Assembly (NCBI RefSeq): GCF_000012845.1
Contig: NC_009615.1
Location: forward strand, 2,934,501-2,998,500
DNA from: Parabacteroides distasonis ATCC 8503
GTDB lineage: Bacteria; Bacteroidota; Bacteroidia; Bacteroidales; Tannerellaceae
Length of the DNA stretch: 64,000 nucleotides
Direction of reading: 5' to 3'
Translations under genes and position numbers: made by a program
Shown here: positions 27,561-35,716 of the stretch, one piece after another
Position numbering within the stretch: the first letter of the stretch is position 1
Layout of the letters: each line of letters starts with the position of its first letter
The notes under the pieces: generated by a model
Seen by the model: the letters and a program-made list of their open reading frames with translations, nothing else
Told to the model about the DNA's origin: nothing
Database searches by the model: none

Positions 27561-29030
27561 TTAGATGCCCTCGATACGTTTAATGGTCGTGACCTCTTCT
27601 TTTCCCGAGGCCTCGACCAGCCTTTCCTTCGAGATTAGAACCGGAGTCCGTATAAATTCCGGGACATTAAAAGAGAACAGGGAACGCTCATAATAATCCG
27701 GAGACGCTTGCGGTAACAAGAAGGGCTTGCCGCACTGCCCCCGCTCATCCACATGCACCAAATACGGACGTGTGAAAAGCCCATCGCCCCGCCGGCTGGA
27801 AAAGACAAACCAACGACTATTGCCGCTCCAAGAATGATAGCTCTCTACATCCGGGCTATTCACTTCCGGCAAAGAATCGATTGCCCCGGTAGACAGATCC
27901 AGCATATGCAAATCCGCATCCTTATGCCAAATAGAGAAATTGCCATAATCGGACACCGTATAAAGTAGCCGCTTCCCATCCGGGGAGACTCTCGGGAACT
28001 TAACACTCCGGCCCGCTTCTCTCGCATTATATAAGGTATCCACTTGGGTTCCAATCGAACCGTCTTTCGGATCAAAAGCGACTCGTAACAGGTTATACCG
28101 GACATCCCGATAATTTTCTGGCATACAGACAGAATCCGCCGAACAGAACAGCAGATAGTTGCCATCCGGAGTAAAAGTGGGAAAAGTCTCATAACACGCC
28201 ATAGAAGCCAATAATGGCGAACTGAATACCCTCTCCTTCTCCGTGTCATAGATCAGCACGTCCGATTCCACGTCATATACCTCAATCCGATTCTCATCGG
28301 AAAGATGGAAGTCCTGGTGGGTCTCATTGGTAGAAAAAGCAACATACCGGCCGGATGGATGCCAATACGGATAAACGAACGAAGCCGGCTTACCGTCCCG
28401 TTCCAACGCAATCTTCTTTACCTGCCGATGATCAATCAAGTAAGTCCCATTATGAGAACCCCGCTGATGAAAAAGCATTTGTTCCCCTTGTCGCTCACAA
28501 AAGGCATGGCAGTTCATACAACTATTATTTGTCGATTGGTTATCAAGAATAGACTTTTCAACATAGTTTTCAACACATCGTTGATAAATCCCCATCTCGT
28601 TCCACATCCGATATCCGGGAAAAATACGGCGATACACCAAATAAGCGTCAACGGAATCTCTTGACACATAGATAGGGAAATTCATTTGTTTCCAATCACT
28701 TTGAGGTTCTCGAAAATAAACCGTCACATCTATTTGTTTTCCTTGTGCGTCCTGCGATAAGACCTTCCAATCCGTTTCCGGCAGGTTGAAAACACCATGA
28801 TCGGCTGCGATTATCAACTCCCCATTCATAGTTTTCAACCGAATTATCCCCTGTAGCTGTTGATCAACCAACTTGAAATTGGGAGGGGCCATATTGACCG
28901 GTACAGTAACTTCCCTGTAATCCGGAAACACGTCAGTTTCTCCTTGTTCCGCTTGCGTAGGAACTTCCGGCCTACAAGCTACAAGTTCCAAAAGACAACC
29001 TATAATCCAACAGATAGATAATCGCTTCAT
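27561..29030 (-). CDS. Periplasmic lipoprotein with CxxCH motif and beta-propeller (PD40/TolB-like)
   Basis: A 489-residue lipoprotein (lipobox C19). The N-terminal 150 residues are unassigned. A single CMNCH motif at 171-175 fits covalent c-type heme attachment. Residues about 200-450 contain TolB/PD40-like propeller blades (YWHPSGRYVAFSTNETHQ, TFTPDGNYLLFCSAD, RVSPDGKRLLYTVSD, WSGNSRWFVFSSRR). Its start overlaps the stop of the DUF6057 membrane protein by 4 bases, so the two are translated together. Heme binding is inferred from the motif; no distal ligand can be assigned. Role unknown. Confidence 0.75.
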   Translation of the reverse strand: MKRLSICWIIGCLLELVACRPEVPTQAEQGETDVFPDYREVTVPVNMAPPNFKLVDQQLQGIIRLKTMNGELIIAADHGVFNLPETDWKVLSQDAQGKQIDVTVYFREPQSDWKQMNFPIYVSRDSVDAYLVYRRIFPGYRMWNEMGIYQRCVENYVEKSILDNQSTNNSCMNCHAFCERQGEQMLFHQRGSHNGTYLIDHRQVKKIALERDGKPASFVYPYWHPSGRYVAFSTNETHQDFHLSDENRIEVYDVESDVLIYDTEKERVFSSPLLASMACYETFPTFTPDGNYLLFCSADSVCMPENYRDVRYNLLRVAFDPKDGSIGTQVDTLYNAREAGRSVKFPRVSPDGKRLLYTVSDYGNFSIWHKDADLHMLDLSTGAIDSLPEVNSPDVESYHSWSGNSRWFVFSSRRGDGLFTRPYLVHVDERGQCGKPFLLPQASPDYYERSLFSFNVPEFIRTPVLISKERLVEASGKEEVTTIKRIEGI

Positions 29031-30802
29031 TGTTCTTCTCCTTTAAAGATCTTGAAATAGAAATAATACCAATAGGTATCTCCAAATTGTCGATATATCG
29101 AGGACACATCCACTTGGTTGGCAGATCGTCCCAAAACCTGCTTGAATTCCCGGTATCGGTCTACGATCTCCGGCTGTATGGAATAGGAGGAAAGCGATAT
29201 ACTGTCTTTGTCCGCCAACAACAATCCGGCTTCTTGGAAATGCCGGGGTATCGGTTCCCCCTTCATGAAAGGTGTTTCTTCCAAGAATCGGCCAAATGCA
29301 TCCAGCTTCTTACCCAACAAATAATAACATCCCCGGTATTCCCAACTGATCCGATGATCCGGAAGATTGTATCCACTCCATAAGGAATCGACAGGTACGG
29401 ACAAACTCAGTCGATCCCTTTTCTCAACAGGCATATATTTGTCACTCAACTCCGGATCTTTATCCATTAATTCCGGATGTACCAGATAGGTAGCATAACG
29501 GCAAGCCCAATCTTTATAGAATGGCATAGCGGCAAGCAAGTCCAAATATTTCTTGGCCAGCGCCACCTCACCCCTAATCAGACAAACTTGCACGAAACGT
29601 TGCAACATGCGGGCACTCCCTTTACGTTTGGCTTGCGTAAATCCGTCCATCGCAAAACTTTCAGACAAAGAGACATCGCCAACAAGAAAATGAACATCGC
29701 TCAATAAACGATCCATGTAAAAGGTCTGATTCCAATCGGCACATAAGCTTTTCGTTCCTTTCTGATCGAAAGTAAACATCCGGTCGGCCAATTCTCCCTT
29801 ATGGGCCAACGACATATTCAAATAGTTTAAGCTAACATAATTATAGATCTGCTTTCCCCGGTACTTATCAATAATAGCGTCCCATTGCCTCTCCCGGGCT
29901 AAGAAAGAGAGCTCGTCAAGCATCATGCGTTGCGCATGCCAAGGTTCCGGCAGGCAAAACCGTATGGATACCAGCACCGTGATCAGACAAACAACAAGGG
30001 CTACCCGATCCATCCATTTACTCTTCTCGCCAATCACCGGAACAAAGCGAGCGAATAAAGCAACACCGACAATCGAAAGGGTAAAGAAAGTCCATACACG
30101 ATACATATAATAATGAGGTAATCGCTGTATCTCCAGATAGGCTTCCGGCATCCATCCATCAGACAAAGGTACAGGAATCCCTAACCATCCGCTAAACAAA
30201 TAGATAAAAAGCGCTGGGATCAAGCAGGCAGAGGCGGCCAATCTTTGCCGCGACGTTTTGTAGCGGAGTAAGGCTAACAGCGTATATAAGAAAGCGTAAC
30301 AGACAGATAGAAGCCCGGTCAGCCCACATAAAAAAAGTGTAGAGGCAATTCCGTATCCGGCAATAGAACCCGCCCTCCGCACCTTTAGCGAGACCGACAA
30401 AGCTAAAAGCATCAAAACCACGCCAACCGTCCCGTCCACCAAATACTCCCCATGAATACTCATCTTAACCAGATACAGGACCGGCAATAAAGAAAGGAAC
30501 AGCAGGTAGGTCTTGTCAGAAAAACAACGCAAGATCCTATAGACCATAAATCCGCAACCAACGAGTAAAACCGTATGGAAAACCACCGCCGACATAGGCT
30601 GCCGGTAGTATTGAATGATCCATTGCCCGGCGACAGCGCAAAATCCTCCCGGCTGAAAAAGGAACTCCCGGATATACCACCACTCAGGTATAAACAATTG
30701 CATCTCCTCCTGACCGACAAACACAAACACGCCAAAAAGCAGGAAATAATAAAAAATAGCAGCTGCCGAAAAAGACCAGAAAAGCGTTTGTTTCCAGTTC
30801 AT
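29027..30802 (-). CDS. DUF6057-like polytopic membrane protein
   Basis: A 591-residue protein with about ten membrane helices in the first 300 residues (FWSFSAAAIFYYFLLFGVFVF onward) and a soluble C-terminal half with helical repeats (RYATYLVHPELMDKDPELSD, LLGKKLDAFGRFLEET). This matches what I remember as DUF6057 in Bacteroidales. It forms a two-gene unit with the CxxCH lipoprotein, suggesting a shared envelope function. No transporter signature or catalytic motif is visible. Confidence 0.7.
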   Translation of the reverse strand: MNWKQTLFWSFSAAAIFYYFLLFGVFVFVGQEEMQLFIPEWWYIREFLFQPGGFCAVAGQWIIQYYRQPMSAVVFHTVLLVGCGFMVYRILRCFSDKTYLLFLSLLPVLYLVKMSIHGEYLVDGTVGVVLMLLALSVSLKVRRAGSIAGYGIASTLFLCGLTGLLSVCYAFLYTLLALLRYKTSRQRLAASACLIPALFIYLFSGWLGIPVPLSDGWMPEAYLEIQRLPHYYMYRVWTFFTLSIVGVALFARFVPVIGEKSKWMDRVALVVCLITVLVSIRFCLPEPWHAQRMMLDELSFLARERQWDAIIDKYRGKQIYNYVSLNYLNMSLAHKGELADRMFTFDQKGTKSLCADWNQTFYMDRLLSDVHFLVGDVSLSESFAMDGFTQAKRKGSARMLQRFVQVCLIRGEVALAKKYLDLLAAMPFYKDWACRYATYLVHPELMDKDPELSDKYMPVEKRDRLSLSVPVDSLWSGYNLPDHRISWEYRGCYYLLGKKLDAFGRFLEETPFMKGEPIPRHFQEAGLLLADKDSISLSSYSIQPEIVDRYREFKQVLGRSANQVDVSSIYRQFGDTYWYYFYFKIFKGEEQ

Positions 30803-30817
30803 ATACTTAATAGATTA

Positions 30818-32386
30818 TTATTCCACCAACCATCGCTCGATGTTACGGGTCACAGAGGAGAAGTTCACGCCGATCTTAAAAACTTGCCGCGGATCACTCG
30901 CAAAGGGAAGCGCATACTGTCTCTCCTCAATCTGGCGCAACGCCTCCTCGGCGGTGCCGTTCAGCTTGAATTCCATCACGTAGATATAGCGATCGGTCTT
31001 TAAAACGAGATCAATACGCCCTTGTGAGGTATGATATTCCACCTGCGTATAAAGTCCAACCAACTTAAATACGATAAAAAGCACGTTCCGGTAATGCAAC
31101 TCCGTATCACGCTCCGGCTTCTGACCGGCGATCACCTCATAGGGTGTATCAGCGAAGAAGCTTTGCAAGCGGCGGAAGAACGCATCGTAATCACCGGAGC
31201 GTATCTCTCGTACGAATTGCCCGATCTCGAAAGGGGTCTTGGGCGCACTAACACTCGTGTAAAATGGAAGGAGATATTTCACGAAACCCTCTTCCACTTC
31301 CCGGTTCGGGAAACCTAGCCGGTAGATACCAAATTCAGGATCGTAATCCTTGATCGTCAAGTAGCCACTCTGGTAGATCACGGGGACGGGATTTATCGAG
31401 GCAGAGTCAATACTGTTCAACACATCCACATCGGTCTCCGTGTTCGCCATCTCATAAAGGTCGTAATGGGTATGCTTGAGTAATTCAACAAGGTAAGAGG
31501 GCCTACCGGTCTCGAACCAATAATCGCCGAATTTCCGGCGAGCGAACGTATTCAGCAGGCTGAAAGGATTATACATACCGATGGAATTCTCCACGAAATG
31601 GTATCCATCATAGCATTCTTTGAGTCTCAGGCAGGTCTCCTCGTAGGTCATATCTTGCGCTCCGGCCAGTTCCCTCACCTCATCTTCCAGACAAGTATGT
31701 ATCTCTTTCTCCGTGATGCCACATATCTCCACGTAACGATCGTCCATCGATATGTCCATGAGGTTATTCAAATCGCTAAACACGCTTACCTTTCCAAACT
31801 TCGTCACCCCAGTCAGCAAGGCGAAACGGATGGCTCCATCCATCGTCTTCAACACGCCGTAAAAAGGCTTCAACATGTTCCGCAACTGATCCTGCATATC
31901 CTCATCGTGCAGGTTCTGCAATAAGGGCTTGTCATACTCGTCAATCAATATCACCACGCGATGCCCGGTCTGGCGATAAGCCTGTTCTATCACATAACTG
32001 AAACGTTCCTCCAAGGCACGATCCTGTTTCTCCGTTCCATATAAAGCCTCCCATTTCTCCAAGAACTCATTCAAGATACTAGTCAGAGCGGCAGTATCTT
32101 TATAATGACGAGCATTCAAGTCCAAATGCAAGATCGGATATACCTCCCAGTCTTTCTCCAACCGTTCCATCGCCAACCCCTCGAACAGCTCCCTCTTTCC
32201 TTGGAAATAGGCCTCCAACGTAGATAGCAAGAGACTCTTGCCGAAACGCCGCGGACGACTCAAGAAATAGTAACTTCCGGTCTTAACCAACTGATAAATC
32301 AAAGCTGTCTTATCAATATAGAGATAACCGTCTTTACGGATCTTCTCGAAGTTCTGTATGCCGATAGGATAAATTGTCTGGTTCAT
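30818..32386 (-). CDS. AAA-ATPase-like protein with PD-(D/E)XK nuclease-like C terminus
   Basis: A 522-residue protein of a family found in many copies in Bacteroidales. The N-terminal ATPase part begins YPIGIQNFEKIRKDGYLYIDKT and has the Walker A segment RPRRFGKSLLLSTL near residues 40-53 and VILIDEYDKPL as Walker B. The C-terminal part ends with GRIDLVLKTDRYIYVMEFKLNG, the Asp and Glu-x-Lys pattern of PD-(D/E)XK nucleases, apparently intact. Function of the family is not established; mobile or defence roles have been suggested. It is 15 bases upstream of the DUF6057 gene, on the same strand. Confidence 0.85.
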   Translation of the reverse strand: MNQTIYPIGIQNFEKIRKDGYLYIDKTALIYQLVKTGSYYFLSRPRRFGKSLLLSTLEAYFQGKRELFEGLAMERLEKDWEVYPILHLDLNARHYKDTAALTSILNEFLEKWEALYGTEKQDRALEERFSYVIEQAYRQTGHRVVILIDEYDKPLLQNLHDEDMQDQLRNMLKPFYGVLKTMDGAIRFALLTGVTKFGKVSVFSDLNNLMDISMDDRYVEICGITEKEIHTCLEDEVRELAGAQDMTYEETCLRLKECYDGYHFVENSIGMYNPFSLLNTFARRKFGDYWFETGRPSYLVELLKHTHYDLYEMANTETDVDVLNSIDSASINPVPVIYQSGYLTIKDYDPEFGIYRLGFPNREVEEGFVKYLLPFYTSVSAPKTPFEIGQFVREIRSGDYDAFFRRLQSFFADTPYEVIAGQKPERDTELHYRNVLFIVFKLVGLYTQVEYHTSQGRIDLVLKTDRYIYVMEFKLNGTAEEALRQIEERQYALPFASDPRQVFKIGVNFSSVTRNIERWLVE

Positions 32387-32619
32387 AGCGATGATCGTTT
32401 AGATATACTTACCATGAACAAAGATAGACATTCCTTTTTATCGGAACAAGATAAGAACATATGATCTCAAAAACTTTCCTTGACAATACGCTTGACTGGC
32501 AGGAAAAAACGCTTGATCAAACGCAATTCCTCCCATTTTGAATAAGAACTAATAGCAGATCACATCGTTGAAGATAATACAGAGATCGGTCATATTCTCC
32601 CATACAAGTTATATATCCT

Positions 32620-33801
32620 CTAAGACCGTAACTTAAAGAATACAATCCAATCATTCGTATTATCATCTATTTGGGATACATCCACACCCTTCAAAAACGG
32701 ATAGGTATCTTGATAATTCGGGGCCGCTTTGGCGATTTCCCCTACGACCTCTTTCAGCTCTACGGCATTGACCAGTTGGTAAAACTCCCGGCTCTTCTCA
32801 TCATATCCGTCCGGTGCCCTGTAGCCTCCGAAGAACAAATCGTAAGGTTGCCCCCAGTTCTTATTCAGAAGATAAGTATCCGACTTACGGTTATAATAAA
32901 CCACACATGGATCCCAGATCAAAGAAGGCGCAAACACAACCCAGTCGTCCGTAACGGTCAAGCGATCGAATGAGAGAATGGCCTTATCTCCCTCGCGGTA
33001 TTCACGGAACCGGTTGGCGATCTCCTCATCCGTACCACTAAACATATCGGAGGGGATATTCATGCCTTTGAAGTCAAGCGTGGCGAAGGCAGACACGGTA
33101 TCTTCCAGCTGATAGATGGATGGATCAAAATAATTTGTCAACAAGATCCGATCGCCATATCTCTTCAACGAATGATAGGTGGACTGAGAGATTTGCTGTT
33201 TCAATAAGTTCTTATCGCTAGGTAAATATTCGGAGATCGTACCATCCGGACGATATAGGGTTAGCTGATAAGGCTGGATATAATTGGAAGCGACAGCTAT
33301 CGTGCCATCTTTAGCGACAGCTACCTGACGACCATCATTTTTCAGGGGAACAGTTTTGAGATAATTACCCTCATAGTCATACAGCTGGATCTTCGTATTA
33401 TCCAAAGCATAAACCTTATTGTCAAACAAAGCCATATTGAATAGCACGTTATATTCCTCCGGGCCTTGCCCGTTCCGAAAGATCTTGTTCTTGAACTTAC
33501 CATCCCTGCCGAAACGGAAAATCACACGCTGAGAAGCATCTAAAAGGAATATATCATCATCTGCCAAATGGATGGTAGAGGCGGAGCCTTTAAACAGGAT
33601 ACTGTCTCCCGACTCCAAAGGTAACAACCGGATCTCCATACCGGCCAGAAATCGATCAATACTTTCTTTGGGTGATTCCGACTTCAAATCTACTTGATAG
33701 ACAGATAGAGTCTTCTCTAGTTGTGCCTCATTTTTCTTTTCGGTACAACCTTGCAATAATAATACACCGCAAAAAAACAAGCTAATTAATTGTTGTTTCA
33801 T
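32620..33801 (-). CDS. 6-bladed beta-propeller lipoprotein (BF3164-like)
   Basis: A 393-residue lipoprotein. The ATG at 33801 opens the signal MKQQLISLFFCGVLLLQGC with C19 as the lipidated residue; an ATG 15 bases upstream is less likely. The body has repeated blades (DDDIFLLDASQRVIFRFGRDGKF, NKVYALDNTKIQLYDYEGNYLK, DGTIAVASNYIQPYQLTLYRPDG) as in the Bacteroidota BF3164/6-bladed propeller lipoproteins. It lies downstream of the SusD1 gene on the same strand but is separated from it by a terminator and word array F, so it is probably expressed on its own. Role unknown. Confidence 0.78.
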   Translation of the reverse strand: MKQQLISLFFCGVLLLQGCTEKKNEAQLEKTLSVYQVDLKSESPKESIDRFLAGMEIRLLPLESGDSILFKGSASTIHLADDDIFLLDASQRVIFRFGRDGKFKNKIFRNGQGPEEYNVLFNMALFDNKVYALDNTKIQLYDYEGNYLKTVPLKNDGRQVAVAKDGTIAVASNYIQPYQLTLYRPDGTISEYLPSDKNLLKQQISQSTYHSLKRYGDRILLTNYFDPSIYQLEDTVSAFATLDFKGMNIPSDMFSGTDEEIANRFREYREGDKAILSFDRLTVTDDWVVFAPSLIWDPCVVYYNRKSDTYLLNKNWGQPYDLFFGGYRAPDGYDEKSREFYQLVNAVELKEVVGEIAKAAPNYQDTYPFLKGVDVSQIDDNTNDWIVFFKLRS

Positions 33802-33831
33802 CACGTTATAAATCAATCAAAATTATATGCC

Positions 33832-33927
33832 GGAAAACGCAGTAGTACTTACTTCGTCTACGAATATATACTTATTTGCCCGATGAAGTACATATTCTCC
33901 AGTCAAGTAAGTACTACTGCGTTTTCC
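33832..33927. repeat. 23-bp word array F with 23-base perfect inverted ends
   Basis: Contiguous 23-base units start at 33841, 33864 and 33887, with a partial unit from 33910; each carries a TACTTACTTCG-like word. The outer arms 33832-33854 and 33905-33927 are perfect reverse complements across 50 bases. The array lies in the upstream region of the propeller gene and beyond the SusCD1 terminator. No promoter element was seen in the loop. Confidence 0.75.
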
Positions 33928-33944
33928 ACGCCATATCAGAAAAA

Positions 33945-33977
33945 GGAGGTATGCCTCTGCAACATACCTCCTTTTTT
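33945..33977 (-). terminator. Terminator of the SusC1-SusD1 operon
   Basis: GGAGGTATG (33945-33953) pairs with CATACCTCC (33963-33971) around a 9-base loop. Read from the minus strand the stem is followed by TTTTT. It sits 18 bases past the SusD1 stop. A T run on the right may also stop plus-strand transcription. Confidence 0.85.
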
Positions 33978-33994
33978 ATATTAAGTTTAACTTA

Positions 33995-35701
33995 TTAATA
34001 TCCCGGGTTCTGTTCCAACAACGGGTTCGCACCCAATGACAATTGATGCAATGGATAACGATTGTATTTCTCATCGTTCGTAGCCTTATGATCCCACCAA
34101 TCCTCTGTCACATATGCGTCCCAACGGATCAAGTCCGTACGACGACGGGCCTCGCGCAAGAACTCTTGCATCCATTCCTTCAGCATACGGTATTTATCCA
34201 AATTGGCAGCGGTAACAGGATCCGGGTCGTTTCCACCCTCGAAGTTACGCTTACGGATGGAGTTGATGATATCGGCCGCACCATTCTTATCGCCCAAACG
34301 CATCTTACATTCCGCCAAAGTATAATAGATCTCTGTCAGACGAATTACAGGACAATCTGGGTTGAAACGTTCCTTGAACTCATCTTGATTAGGCAGAGGA
34401 CTAAATTTAAGAACACGCACGCCTGAGTTCTCCTCTGCATCGGCAATCGTAGAAGTCAGATCCTTAAGACTGGCTACCGTATTGCCCACCTGGCTGATAT
34501 GAGCGATCTGGTCTACGACATTCAAGACCTTGCCGGCATACTCGCGGGCACCCAGACATTTATACTCGGGGAAATCCGGGTTTTGCAACTCACCAACGAT
34601 AAACATACCACGGTATTTGCGACCACCCTCATATACATACTGCTGCTTACGGATATCCTTGTCGTTGAATGTCTCGTATGGATTACCTACGTTAAACTTA
34701 TACAAGTTACCCTCCGGATCGCGACTAGGGCATAGGCAAAGCCCATTATTACCACTAGCATCCTGCAAGCCCCCTAAGAAATCCTTGAAATTATAAGGAA
34801 GAGTGAAGGCAGTCAAACCACCATCCGTCTCACCTTTGGCATTCTCGGAAGGTACTGTCCAGATAATCTCCGGGCAAGTCTCATTACCCCAACCAAAGAT
34901 CTCGGTGAAATGGTTGGCCAATTTATACTGACCATACTTTCCATCGATAATATCCTGACAAATCTTAGCGGCCTCCTCATACATCGGTTTATTGATATAC
35001 GATTCAGCGTTGAAATACAAACGAACCTTCAAAGCCGCAGCCACAGCACGATGGATAACGTTCGTCTCGGGTGCTCCCAAGGTCTCCTTCAACGGAAGAT
35101 TCGGCATAGATACATCCAACAAGGAGTCGATAAAATGGAAAGTCTCCACATCTGTAGCACGAGCCTTCACATCCTCCTTCGTAGATGTGTAAAGAGGCAT
35201 ACCACCAAACATGTCCAAACCATCCAAATAAAAAGAGGCAGCCAATACGTTCAACTGATTAATCATTGATACACGATCCTCCTCAGTCAAACCCACCGAT
35301 ACGAAATCAATATTCTCCAAATCCTCCAAGGCACTCCACGACTGAGCCACACCCATCGTCGTCAAGTCCCATCCATCCTTCATCGGGCTCATATCATCCA
35401 TAAAATGATGATGATGCATGTTCTGATAAACGGCGCCATCAAACCAGTCATTACCACGAGTAGGCACACACATAGCATCAGTTCCCACTTCCATCAAGCG
35501 CACACGAGCGTCGTTATGAGCTACCCACCAACGCCAATGCGTAAAAGGACGATTAAAACGCGACCAAACCGCGTCTGCATTCGTATAATACGTGTCGGGA
35601 ACAACCTGCGAATAGAACGTAGGATCCACGTCACAAGAGGTACCCAGCAGCAAGCAAGCAGCTCCGGCTACCAACCAATTTGTTATCTTGCTAATTTTCA
35701 T
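33995..35701 (-). CDS. SusD/RagB-family nutrient-binding lipoprotein (pair 1)
   Basis: Outer-membrane lipoprotein of 568 residues that forms the lid of a SusC transporter and binds the glycan or peptide ligand. It has lipobox C23 followed by DVDP, the SusD N-terminal segment with VARALR-like repeats (AVAAALKVRLYFNAESY), and the C-terminal RLTEIYYTLAECKMRLGD and FLREARRRTDLIRW blocks seen in SusD family members. It is 15 bases after SusC1 on the same strand, the standard order. Confidence 0.92.
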   Translation of the reverse strand: MKISKITNWLVAGAACLLLGTSCDVDPTFYSQVVPDTYYTNADAVWSRFNRPFTHWRWWVAHNDARVRLMEVGTDAMCVPTRGNDWFDGAVYQNMHHHHFMDDMSPMKDGWDLTTMGVAQSWSALEDLENIDFVSVGLTEEDRVSMINQLNVLAASFYLDGLDMFGGMPLYTSTKEDVKARATDVETFHFIDSLLDVSMPNLPLKETLGAPETNVIHRAVAAALKVRLYFNAESYINKPMYEEAAKICQDIIDGKYGQYKLANHFTEIFGWGNETCPEIIWTVPSENAKGETDGGLTAFTLPYNFKDFLGGLQDASGNNGLCLCPSRDPEGNLYKFNVGNPYETFNDKDIRKQQYVYEGGRKYRGMFIVGELQNPDFPEYKCLGAREYAGKVLNVVDQIAHISQVGNTVASLKDLTSTIADAEENSGVRVLKFSPLPNQDEFKERFNPDCPVIRLTEIYYTLAECKMRLGDKNGAADIINSIRKRNFEGGNDPDPVTAANLDKYRMLKEWMQEFLREARRRTDLIRWDAYVTEDWWDHKATNDEKYNRYPLHQLSLGANPLLEQNPGY

Positions 35702-35716
35702 TTTCTTCTTACCTTT

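Noticed and set aside
32479..32530. CTTGAC/ACGCTTGA repeats between the AAA-ATPase and propeller genes
   Set aside because: Spacings are 12 and 21 bases with few copies; too weak to call a member of the 22-base array class.
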